From positions 3,478,501 through 3,542,500 of the forward strand of contig JANFOG010000003.1 of assembly GCA_024336345.1 (NCBI GenBank): DNA of 64,000 nucleotides, written 5' to 3'. Under the pieces are notes generated by a model, which saw nothing but the letters and a program-made list of their open reading frames with translations, did no database searches and was not told the origin of the DNA. The translations under genes were made by a program, and so were the position numbers. Positions within the stretch are counted from its first letter, which is position 1; each line of letters opens with the position of its first letter. Shown here one piece after another: positions 1 through 10,131 of the stretch. Source of the stretch: Mariannaea sp. PMI_226 (taxonomy: Eukaryota > Ascomycota > Sordariomycetes > Hypocreales > Nectriaceae).

Positions 1-1811
1 TCTCACATCTCGTTCGCATTGGGGCTCCAACATCACTGCTGTTCTTTTCTTTTGCCCAAGGGAGGAACAAGTTCGGCGGGAGGGACGAGCGCATCCCTGA
101 TCAATAGTAGCTGATATCAACTAACTAGATCTCGGCCAGTGGGACTACATACGCAGGATCATCCATTCATCCACGTCAATGCGGGCCGGTCGATCAGGGT
201 TTATCGATCCAAGGTTCCTATCCGTCCTCGTTAGCCCCATACCTAACTACTTAGTTAGTCTTTCGTCTTCGTCTCAGCGGGTAACTATCGGCACCGACAC
301 ATCTGTTTGAAGCCCGCACCAGTCGATGTCCAGTAAGGAATGCCGTTTTCCCGTTGACTTACAAAATCGATGTTAGTCTTGATATGAAGTCATAAAAAAG
401 CAAGCATGTCTCATTGCGCCTCGTGACCCTTGCTTTGAAAACCCACCGCCAGCTGGACGAATAACTCAATGAGTGCTTGCGAAGGACGTACATCTTCAAT
501 ACGCCAGCCTTCAGCGCAGAAAGTGTGAAAGCCAAGGACTAGGAATCACAAAATCCACACGAATCAGGATGAGAGAAGTCTAAAGGGAGACAAGAACACC
601 ATATCTGGGACATTTGGCGTTCGTGGCGCACACTTCATCACCTCTTCTGGCCTGACGCAGCCCACTTCGCGACGCCACATACATACAAGTCCAACTTGAA
701 ATCTCCTATTACGATCACCCTTCTGAGATCGCCGCGTTTTTCAACGTCGTCATCCCGCTCTTAGCCCTGCTCTATTGGCCAACCTTTTTTTGGCGCGTTT
801 ATTTTAAGTTCCCATGAGCATCATCGAACATCCATTCCTACATATATAACACCTCGCTCAAAGGACCTTGATGGGCATACAACTTTATCGAGTCGCGCGT
901 AACTGCAGTATTGTCACAGTTGCGTTTCTCGAATAACCATACAACTTACAGCACAAGCATATTAAGGCCTGAGATGCCAGTTCTTACCACGCAGTTGGAA
1001 TTCTGCAACGGCCCGACGGACCCTCCTCGACCCTGGCCGTTCGAGAGTACCTCGTGCTTTGGGTGCGTGTCGTTCCACCTTGCGGTTTGGTCATTCACCT
1101 TGATTCCTTCACTTGATACGTGAATGAACCCGATAGATTTGACATCGAAAAGGCTAAATCTTCCTAATCTTGTATTACAATGGAAATGCTAATGCACGCT
1201 TTTCTCGAATCACTCCAGACTGTGTGGGAGGCCCATAACTCTTAACCCGCAGGCTCAATCCCCGAAGTAATTGCTTAATCAACCAGCTGTGCGAGGTATT
1301 TACATTTAAATAGTAAGACAGTGTTTCGAATCATCATTCGTTTGCCCCGTGTGACCTGGTCGGAACCGTCACAACATCACTCAATGGGTTGCCACTATCA
1401 TTAATTGTCGTTGATCAATTAAGACGACGGCCCCCAAATTATTGGGTGCGGTCATGGGTAGCAATATTCTCTAACACACGACAACGCTTCGCCTTGTTGG
1501 GGGCTGTGTGAGATGTTGATCGTTGGGTTTCCCTTGGCCAGTCCCTTCGTTGTGGCTGTGTCGTGATTTTTTTGGCAGCCTTGCGGCATCTTACGCTAGA
1601 ACCCTTCCAGAAGGATCATCTTGGCATCGCAGCATGAATACCCGTTCAGGAAGTAACCGGGCGAGCTGCGATGTTATATGACGCGTAATGGTAATAATGG
1701 TAACACCACTCACTGGCTGACTTCCCTATGCTCAGCACATCGGCCAAGGCGATGCTGCTGCCTTTCAGCTTCCAATGTTGCCACAATATGCATTCAAGTG
1801 ACTTAATTCTG
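1..1811. other. Intergenic, no gene seen
   Basis: No reading frame here has a recognisable domain or a convincing exon structure. The longest frames are under 75 codons. The 3' part (from about 1500) is probably the promoter of the small gene that starts at 2037. I see no tRNA, repeat array or mobile-element signature. Confidence 0.6.
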
Positions 1812-1820
1812 TATATAAAT
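1812..1820 (+). promoter_or_regulatory. TATA box of the Gly/His-rich gene
   Basis: TATATAAAT lies about 217 bases before the ATG at 2037. An A/C-rich leader follows it, as is usual for a fungal 5' UTR. The assignment rests on motif and position only. Confidence 0.4.
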
Positions 1821-2036
1821 TGAAGTTTCCGTTGCTCAATTTTCTTCTTCTTCATCAAGCAACAATTCATTTATTCATCAGTCCAGCTTGAGCCTGGAAC
1901 ATACACTGCACCCAAAACAAAACCTGAAGACTCCGTTGAACCAACCAGCAAATCTACAAGCGCAAATAAAACACAATTATTATTGCCCAACTCACACATA
2001 ACCCTTCCTTTTCAATCCTACATAAAGACAGCCATT

Positions 2037-2309
2037 ATGTGCTTCGGATCAAAGAAGCATCACTCGTACGGTTACAACCAGGGTCCACGTCCAGCCATGG
2101 TGCAACCTCAGTACGGCTATCAAACAGCCGGCTGGCACGGTAATAAGCGACGTCACCATCGCAGAAATCATCATGCGGCCGTGTTTGCGGGCGATGGCGG
2201 CGGAGGCCACAGCAGTGGTGGCTGGTTTGGAGGACACGGTGGCGGAGGACACCATGGAGGAGGTGGTGGATGTGATGGCGGCGGCGGTGGTGGTAGTGGT
2301 GGTTGTTAG
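2037..2309 (+). CDS. Small Gly/His-rich protein, 90 aa
   Basis: One-exon gene for a 90-residue protein that I do not recognise by name. The first ATG that fits a fungal leader is at 2037; the frame stays open a little upstream but without a better start. Residues 1-35 begin MCFGSKKHHSYGY and are Tyr/Gln/Pro-rich. Residues 36-46 are strongly basic and His-rich (KRRHHRRNHH). From about 50 the chain is almost only Gly with His, Ser and Trp, ending in a Cys-containing Gly tail. There is no signal peptide and no membrane segment. The composition fits a disordered, possibly metal-binding or RNA-binding stress protein, but that is inference. An upstream TATA box at 1812 supports transcription. A chance frame in GC-rich repeat DNA is the main alternative. 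Confidence 0.55.
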   Translation: MCFGSKKHHSYGYNQGPRPAMVQPQYGYQTAGWHGNKRRHHRRNHHAAVFAGDGGGGHSSGGWFGGHGGGGHHGGGGGCDGGGGGGSGGC

Positions 2310-3363
2310 TGAGTGTGATGTCACAATAACAAATGCTGCTGCATGGGGTGTACAGATGAATTTCATGAAAAGAGTTATAAAGTGGGAATAGACAGGTATA
2401 GACGTGATCAAAGAATGTATTATAGTATATTAACACCACCAGCGAACGTGGCTGTTGATATGGGCATGACATCCTCAACTAGCCTCAATTTCTATTGCTA
2501 GGTCTCGGTATAGACTAGTAGCGGTCTTCCAAAACTAAACTTCTAAGTTCGGATATTTTAGGCTTACTGAATCTAAGAGTATGACTTGTCCAAATCATCT
2601 CAGATATCTGTGTATTGCCTAGAATGTTCGCTGACATATGGTAACCTAAAGATGCAATGTATAGGACAACAACCTAAGCTAAGGAGGGCATTATGCTTCA
2701 TCTCCCGCTTATATTTTAACCTCCCCTCTTCATTCTTCTCTCTCTCTCTCTCCCTCCTCCCTCGTACATCTTTTATTCAAATCACCATCGTCTTCCGCAT
2801 TGTTACTGCTTCATATCTCCTTAACCCGTTGGTGACAGGCAATGCGCATCTCGCATACCAGCTACTCGCCTTCGGACTGCCTGCATCGACACCCACTAGA
2901 TTCCCTATGTCTAAAGTGGTTCAGTGCCATCGAACTTCACTTGCTCTTGTTATCTTGTCTCTGCTATTAGGTTCCATCTCTCCTCTATTTCTCTTCTGCT
3001 CACTGCTAGACCTGTGAGTCTGGTCACGGACGTCTCGATCCTTTATTCCATCTTAGCACCCCTGCCACCTCACGGATGCCATGTAGGTAACAGCCGCCTT
3101 TCGGAGCCATTTGCTTTCGCTTCTATGTTCTTCCGTCCAAAGCCAGCCCTTGCTTCAACTAGTTGATCATCACGACACTGTTCTAACACTATGCAGATCT
3201 TCAACGTTTCCATAACGTACCTGGTTTCGTGCCCAATTCAGAACCCTGCCGCTTTAATAAGCTCCAACATTTAACAAAGAAAAAATATTAAAATCCGACT
3301 GCTCTGTCGCCACCACAATCCATCACTTTTCAACTACGTCATCCAACTCACTCTTCTCTGCCC
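2310..3363. other. Intergenic with CT-rich promoter tract
   Basis: Contains the 3' flank of the small gene and, from about 2700, a CT-rich stretch (TC repeats at roughly 2736-2757) typical of fungal promoters and leaders. The region ends in the leader of the SNF2 gene. Frames of 80-143 codons occur, but their composition is that of pyrimidine-rich non-coding DNA. Confidence 0.5.
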
Positions 3364-6300
3364 ATGTTTCCAGTCAGACCAGGGTTGAAGCTTCAGGCGA
3401 GGTATTCGCTCTTACCAGAGTCCGACGTGGAAGAAGAGGAATCTCCTAGCACAGATCACGGTGACCATTCTGATGCTGAGGTGTGGCGCGAAAATAGCCT
3501 TGACTTGAATACGCATGTGGGCGCTGAGAGTAAGGGCTTTTATCGGTCTTCTCAATCTGGTTCAAGCTCAAATGGATTGAGTGACATGGATGATTGGCAC
3601 AAATCTTCATCAGCTGGGCACCAACCACCGTCACCGACCGTTAAAACTGAAGACTCAATCCCGTCAGAGCGACGTGTATTTGAGGAAACTTGGAGATCCC
3701 CGATAGTGATGAAACATGAACCAGGATCTCAATGGGTGAAATTGGAACCAGTAGTGAAACGAGAAGAGTCAGAGTCAATCTGGAGAGAAATGAGAGACGA
3801 TTGTTCCAGAAAGTCTCCAAAGTCACATAATCCAAGTGATTCTTCGCCTCACAGAGATAGCGATCATTACTGTAGTGATTCGGGCCGCAAACCAAAGAAA
3901 TCCGCAAAGAAGAAACGTCCGGCTAATGCACGTCAATTCATCAGACGTCTTCACAAGAAAGAGGACGCCAGAGAGAGGAAACGCAAAAGAGAAGAAGATG
4001 GAGAAGCAGCAGATCTCATTCCGCGGAAGTCTCAGAAGACATCGTCCAACTCTCGGCCAGGGAAGCACCATACCAAAGGGAACGGTAACAAGTCGAGCAA
4101 ATTAGAGCAGTACGAAAAAATCAGGCAAAGTATCCCAGAGGGCTGTGATACTCGCCATTCTCAGACACAGCCCGAGGAGTTGAGGGAAGCTACCAAGCTC
4201 TTCGGCTACAACAAGGTTCAGAAGATAGATGACAGATATCTACTGACTGGTATGCATACCAGCCTTATGCCTCACCAACTAGTAGCATCGGCCTGGATGG
4301 TGAAGCGGGAGCTGGCACGAGCCGGACCATATGGTGGCTTGATAGCAGATGCTATGGGTTTTAGAAAGACGGTATATTGCATCAACACCATCGTTGGAAA
4401 TCCTCCTCAAAAGACGGACATCAAAGAGTTCAGCAAGTCGACATTGATCGTTGTGCCAAACCAAAGTGTGGCTCGGCAATGGAAAAATGAGATCGATAAA
4501 CATGTTGATTTCGAGAGGCGACTGAGCACATACATTTACAGCAGGGGCGCGGAGATGAAGCCACGAGAGTACAAAGATTTCTCTATCGTGTACGTTATTT
4601 CGAGGATCTAATTGAAGGAACAAACTAATTGCATATAGAATCGCCACTTATGCAGACCTGCGCTCCCAACACATAAAAAAGAAGGAAATCCGAGAGCTAA
4701 CAGAGATACATAGCTCCGACAAGATGTATATTGACAAAGAAAAATGGCGCCGGTGTGGCCCCCTTTTCCATATCAACTGGTATCGAGTAATTCTTGATGA
4801 AGCTCACTATATCAAAAGTCATACAACTTCGGGTGAGTTCTTATCGAGAGTCTCACTGAACCGCGTACTGACCTGAGTAGCGGCTTTGGCCTGCTGGGAC
4901 CTGAGTTCAAAGTTTCGTTGGGGACTCAGTGGCACACCTCTAGCGAATAGACTGGAAGGTAACTGAGAATATCCGTCTTTATCTCCATCCAAGAGCAAGA
5001 CCTCATGCTAATTCGAATCCAAAAGAATATTACTCCTATCTGAAGTTTCTCAAGTGCAACTTTGTCACAAGTTATAATGAATTCAAGAATACATTCTGCT
5101 CTGATGTGAGTCAGTCGCCTTATATTGAACGATGCTCCCCTTCTAACCCAATTCAACAGGACACTGTCGAGGGAAGCCTCGATGCGCTGATAAGCCTCAT
5201 GATGCTTAGACGGTGAGATATATATCACTGGACTGATTACCCTGATTCACTTACTCAACCATCCCAGAACTTCGAACGACAAATTCCTCGGGGCCGACAT
5301 CCTTAGCCTTCCGGATAGCGAGTGCCAAGATATTTGGATCCCTCTATCTAATGAAGAAAAGGCAATCTCTAAGTAAGCCTAGCTCATAGAGTAGCTAGAG
5401 TCTACTCTTTTATTTGATATGGTCTCTCTCAACTAACGCATCTGGTAGAGCTCTTGATGCTGGCTTTGGTCACCTCTGTAAGGACATTCAACAAGCTAAT
5501 GACACTACGGAGGCTGAGGGAACGAATGTCAAAGATGACCAGAGTGAGACGAACAACAGCCAGGACACTGTCGAGCAAAATGAAAAGCCAGTTTCTCTCA
5601 AAAAGTTACGAAAAACCTGGTATTTGCGCCAACGCCAGGCGGTTTCTCATCCCTTCAATCTGGAAAAATGCTTCCGATCAGAACTTAGTCAGGAAACAAT
5701 TCAGAACCTTCGATCTGAGCTTAGCCAGCTCGACAAGATCTCCTTCAGAGACCAGCTGAAGAACGGTGAGAGGTACCATGACGGGATTTCCAAATACAGC
5801 AAGGGCTTTACGCACTTGGAGAAGTTGCCTGGTTGTGTTTTTGGAGGGGCGTTCGACATCCATGACTTACTCACATTGGCTGAGAATGACAGCCTATGTG
5901 GCAAGGCAAAGTGCGGGATTTGTATGAAGCTATCTCCTCCTAAGCCAGTCAAGCTATCCAAGGCAAGTCTATGCCACAAGCAGGGTTGAGTGAATATAGG
6001 AGGAGCTGACGGACCAATTCAGTGCGAGCATATTTATTGCGCATCTTGCCTCCTAAAGAAAATCACAGAAGCAACAGAGCAGTGCCCTGTAAGTCAAATA
6101 CCTTTTTTTTCTTTGTGACTTTTGGCCTACAAGAAAGAGTTCAGACCTGACCTAGAGCGTTTTTTCTTTCAGGTTTCGGAATGCCTGGATCCGAAATGCT
6201 CCCAGCCACTGGAGGTTGGTAGATATCTCTACACACTCACCGGCATTAGTCAGGAAGCAAATGCATTCGGATATAGCTATGCTTGCTACGACAGTAATGG

Positions 6301-7063
6301 GATGAATCTATCTATGAAGAAAGGAGAGCAAACGGCACTTCTAGCTTCAACAATGGAAGAAACTGGGGTTAAATTAGCTCCCGGCTCAAAGCTGACGGTC
6401 GCGATGGCTGTGATACGAACCTGGATTGATGAGGCGCCAGATGACAAGATTATCGGTGAGTTTCTGTTCAATTCTTCTTGGCCTCTCCTGATAATCTATC
6501 TAGTATTCACCGATTTCGTGACAACGATGAAGGTCCTAGGCCGAATGTTACAGCTCGCAGAGATCCCTTTCTTGTTTTACAGCGGATCCATGGGTGCTGG
6601 CTCGAAGTCGAAAGCCCTCGAAAGCTTCAAACAAAATCCGAATGCGAAAGTTTTGGTAAGCAGAGCCCTAAATTTTCTCCTGGGTCATGTTCGTCTCTAA
6701 CCCAATGATCAGCTCGCTGCTCTGCGGGCTGCTGGTCAAGCGCTGAACCTGACTGTTGCGAACCGGGTCATCATTGTTGATCCATGGTTCAATACAGCGC
6801 AGGAACGACAGGCTTTTGGTCGGGTCCTTCGCATAGGCCAGAAGAAGAAATCATACCTTGTGAGACTTCTGGCTGAAGATGGAATCGACAAAGAGATGGT
6901 AGCAATGCAGGATGCCAAGGCGTTGAATATCGATCGAGGCATGCAGGATGACGGGCATATTCCAGGGATGCCTACATCCGAAGAACTCAAGACCCTCTTT
7001 TCACCCATTGAAGAAGTGTTTCTGAAAACACGCCGCAGACAAAAGCGTCTCGACAAAGCTTGA
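3364..7063 (+). CDS. SNF2-family ATPase with embedded RING finger
   Basis: Nuclear SNF2/Rad5-Rad16/Uls1-like DNA translocase with a RING E3 module, 1033 aa. Exons: 3364-4589, 4639-4832, 4881-4958, 5026-5105, 5160-5212, 5268-5372, 5449-5962, 6023-6088, 6173-6455, 6504-6655, 6713-7063; the sum is in frame. Residues 1-270 are disordered and charged, with four SUMO-type motifs around K94, K117, K126 and K132. The SNF2 N-lobe starts near 300 (LMPHQLVASAWM). Motif I is degenerate: DAMGFRKT (329-336) where the family usually has DEMGLGKT, but the lysine (K335) is kept. Motif II is DEAH (462-465), followed by GLSGTPL. A C3HC4-like RING spans about 734-776 (C734, C737, C751, H753, C756, C759, C771, C776). 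The C-lobe follows, with IIVFTDF and GRVLRIGQ (motif VI, both arginines present). The intron at 5963 is GC-AG. Loss of ATPase activity is possible but not shown. Sub-family placement is inference; the SNF2 call is secure. Confidence 0.9.
5963..6022 (+). other. GC-AG intron inside the RING finger
   Basis: The intron between residue K750 and C751 of the SNF2-RING protein must start with GCAAGT and end with TTCAG: this splice alone joins the first zinc-ligand pair to the CxHxxCxxC half of the RING in frame. GCAAGT after AG is the usual form of a rare non-canonical fungal donor. The sequence shows it directly; the reading-frame argument is strong. Confidence 0.8.
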
Positions 7064-7962
7064 AGGCTTCCGACTTGTGTAAAGTCACAGCACTGAGGGA
7101 GCCGTGCTATCATTAGGCATACTTTTGTTATGCCAATTTTGCAATCATTTCAAATTCGCAAAGAGGGGAATATTAGAGCTTCAATAAGGAATCCCATTTT
7201 TCTTCGGGAGGCATGGCCATGAGGCAGTATACATTTTGGGGCCCAATCTGAGGCTGGGTGGTGAGGAATTATCGCCATCATGGCGGGACAATAATGCATA
7301 TCATAGTACATCAGGGTTGAGTTTTTCTAATTTCATAGATAGGGGTCATTTTGCGCTCATTGAAGAAAGATGAGACATTGAAAAACAAACTAATCCACAA
7401 TTTCTGGTGCAAATTCGGTTCCTTTTTCTTGCGCTTGCATAGCTCTGATGCTGTGAAGGCTGAGATATGCAAGGTGAGATCCCATTGTACGGTTTGAGGG
7501 GACTACTTCGAGGCAACTTCTTCCTAAAACACTTCAACTATGAAAACACGACTTAGAATCCGACTATCTCATTAGAATACTGACATACCAAGTATCCTAT
7601 CCACTGTACACTCTTTGTCGGATTCGCAGTGAGGGTGGTCAAGTCGATAAAAGGTAGCTACCCTAGATGACGTTGAGGGATGTCAGAGCTCTCACCCCCA
7701 CTAAAACCTACCTTCTTTGTTCTCTGAATAGCTAGCATAGAAACGCAAGCCACTATTTCCAGTTCAAGTTGACTTCTTTCAATGTCGAATGAAGTCTGTG
7801 GGACACCAGTCGAGATTCCCCATGCTTTACTTGGGAAAGAGTTGGGTGGCGCTGCGGAGCTCGGAGAATGCCTGAACAAATGACCATGAGAACTGCGTTG
7901 AGGAGAACAAAGAACATGTCGTTTTGGGTTATTCTAGCATCTTATCACAAGGACTCAATATC
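7064..7962. other. Intergenic, no gene seen
   Basis: 3' flank of the SNF2 gene and upstream region of the membrane-protein gene. No frame on either strand shows a domain. Confidence 0.55.
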
Positions 7963-7970
7963 TATAAAAT
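7963..7970 (+). promoter_or_regulatory. TATA box of the Cys-rich membrane-protein gene
   Basis: TATAAAAT in an AT-rich patch, about 130 bases before the ATG at 8096. Motif and spacing are the only evidence. Confidence 0.4.
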
Positions 7971-8095
7971 ATATATAGCACGTTACTTACGACCTGCTGT
8001 CGTTTACTCTGACTCCTGCTTCCCTTTTTTGAACGTGAATACTGCGAACAGCCGCAGTCAAAATCGAGATCAAGTGCGATTCCCACTATCATGCG

Positions 8096-8884
8096 ATGGA
8101 CATGGGCCAGCACAGCTCTACCAGCAGTCCTGATCCGAGCTGCCCTTCAGGTGGCAACTTCTGGATCTGCCCTGAGAATGAAACTTGCTTCATCGGCTGT
8201 TGTGAATCGGATGCCTGCCAGACCAACCTAGGCACTTTTCCACATAAAGATCTTACCTCAGCATCCTCCAGCCTCAGTGCATTACCTCAGATTTCCAAAC
8301 AATCTTGCATTAGTAGTAACACCAAGGTTCAATGGTACGCCTGTGATAAGGCAGATCCGCCTTTCCTAGAGTGTTGCGCTTCTTCAGATGCATCTTCAGC
8401 TGGGAAGTCCAATGGCGACTCCCACAGCCCTGGTCGTATGGACGAGAGGAACGGCAGATCTATGCTACCACCGTCTAATACCAGCATCCTTATTCTGATT
8501 ACGGAAAAGACAACGACACAAACGTCGACGGTAACAGTCACTTCAACAGATGTGGCATACTCCTCGGCTTCAAATTGCGGCGGAGGCTTAGGGTTATCCA
8601 GACAGGGCCTTGTTACATTATCCAGCTCACTCATTGCCGTGCTGGGATTTGTGCTTTTGATCGTTGGGGTCTCCAAATGGAGGCGGTTTAAAAGGAGTAG
8701 ACGGGCAGACTCCTCTCGTTCGAATCCAGGAATAGAATGCTCCGAAGTGGCCGAAGAACTTCCCTCCCACGAAAGTTCTCTTCCGCACATCAGTGTTTCC
8801 GAAGACGCCAGGAGAAAGACAATGCTCGAGGAGGTGCCTTATCCCGGACCACCTGAAAATGAGTGGGGGTTTCCTGAGCATTGA
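8096..8884 (+). CDS. Single-pass membrane protein with two GCC-type Cys modules
   Basis: One-exon gene, 262 aa, of a fungal family of probable cell-surface proteins without a named function. Two related extracellular modules are visible: residues 16-41 (CPSGGNFWIC, then FIGCC and C41) and about 71-94 (C71, WYAC, then PPFLECC). Each has the Cys-aromatic-Cys, then F-x-x-CC pattern that I know from fungal membrane proteins with a Ser/Thr-rich stalk. Residues 125-158 are Thr/Ser-rich (TTTQTSTVTVTSTD), likely O-glycosylated. The membrane helix is about 171-192, followed by the basic stop-transfer WRRFKRSRR and a Ser/Pro-rich cytoplasmic tail of about 60 residues. There is no cleavable signal peptide, so a type III topology is inferred. 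An ATG at 8091, five bases upstream in another frame, opens a 46-codon frame that overlaps the start (to 8231) and could lower translation. Confidence 0.75.
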   Translation: MDMGQHSSTSSPDPSCPSGGNFWICPENETCFIGCCESDACQTNLGTFPHKDLTSASSSLSALPQISKQSCISSNTKVQWYACDKADPPFLECCASSDASSAGKSNGDSHSPGRMDERNGRSMLPPSNTSILILITEKTTTQTSTVTVTSTDVAYSSASNCGGGLGLSRQGLVTLSSSLIAVLGFVLLIVGVSKWRRFKRSRRADSSRSNPGIECSEVAEELPSHESSLPHISVSEDARRKTMLEEVPYPGPPENEWGFPEH

Positions 8885-10111
8885 AACATGGCGATCATTA
8901 TTAATCAGACAGTTTTAGAAGCTTCCCAATATATCTGAATGGTCAGAGTATTTGGCCTTTTACGTAGTTCATAGCATTGTTTTTCGGAGTCAATTGATCA
9001 GGCCATAAACACATAGGCTAGCACGTTTTGAGAAAACCAGAGCGACAAAGGCAAGTTGGGTGATGCCAAAGGCAGTGTGAAAGTGGCGTTTGAAACTCGG
9101 GAACCTCGAAGACAAGTCAAGTGAGGGCACACTATTTTGATAGTAGTGTAAGAGCGGCTGAGTTTTCAGTGTTCCAAACAAGGCAGCTCACCACTATCCG
9201 GAAACTTCATGCATTGGGCGCATGGAAATTTCAATTTATCTGAGATGCATTGATGGGTGCATCCCCGAGGTTCTTTGATGCTTAGTCGTGGAAAAAAACC
9301 AACGGTAGGAACAAAACGCCCCGTTCAGGCGTGCTCCCATCGATAACCTTGCCAAGTATCGCATGGCAAACGATCAGATCGGCGCTTGTGTTTCGACTCC
9401 AGTGTTTAGATATGCAGAACAAGATTACGAACCCCGAACTTCTCATACCGAAGGAGGGGATGCCATGGCATGGGCCAGGTTATTGAAGCTTGAATATTAC
9501 ACAGTAGTTAAGGTGCTTTGGTGCAGACTACGCCGATATTGTCAGTGCTCTGTGGGTTCGAGGAGCTCGACCAACTGGGCGATCTCCACATCGCGAGCGA
9601 GTCAGTGTGGTGGCAACAGGGGGCGCGTCTCGATCACAGAATACGGGACTTCGATTCTGGGATCGTTGCTTGCAGGAGAAGCTGGCATACGAGAGGAGAT
9701 TACGGAGGAACTGTAAAAAAGCCCTGCGAGGTCAATGCAAACGCATAGAATGTTACAGATATACAGCCCGCCGCGACTGAAGCTAGCACTATCACTCTTT
9801 CATTGCTAGTAGAAGGAGGGGTTTAGCCAAACTGGTGAAATCACTCAGGCAAATGGGCTGTCTTCGTCGCACTCGCGCACGAATGATCGAGGCCAAATAG
9901 CTCTCCGGATCTCCTGACGTCGCGTGATGGGCCAGGAAACAGGCCGTGCACAATCTTTGTTTAGCCGTTGTAACGCTGCGTCTCTTTACGGACGTCGCCG
10001 CTGAGGTTCGTTCAAAACGGCCGGTGTGGTGAGGTGGGTGGGACTTAGAACCAGAACAAACACGCGCAGACGAGAATCGACAGAATACTTCTAGAAGAGG
10101 AGGTAGGCGAG

Positions 10112-10131
10112 AAAAAAAAAAAAAAAAAAAA
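10112..10131. repeat. Poly-A tract, 20 A
   Basis: Uninterrupted run of 20 A on the + strand. It is not next to any gene called here. Confidence 0.9.

Noticed and set aside
2035..2478. Antisense frames of 120-147 codons opposite the Gly/His-rich gene
   Set aside because: Thr/His runs are mirror images of the Gly-rich codons on the other strand.
6219..6253. Extra short intron in the SNF2 gene after LEVG
   Set aside because: It would be only 31-35 nt, below the usual minimum, and the frame reads through without it.
9480..9748. Coding-like frames on both strands, including a minus-strand reading with ARDVEIAQLVELLEP
   Set aside because: Two in-frame stops, no splice signals that bypass them, and competing + strand frames of similar quality; no family recognised.
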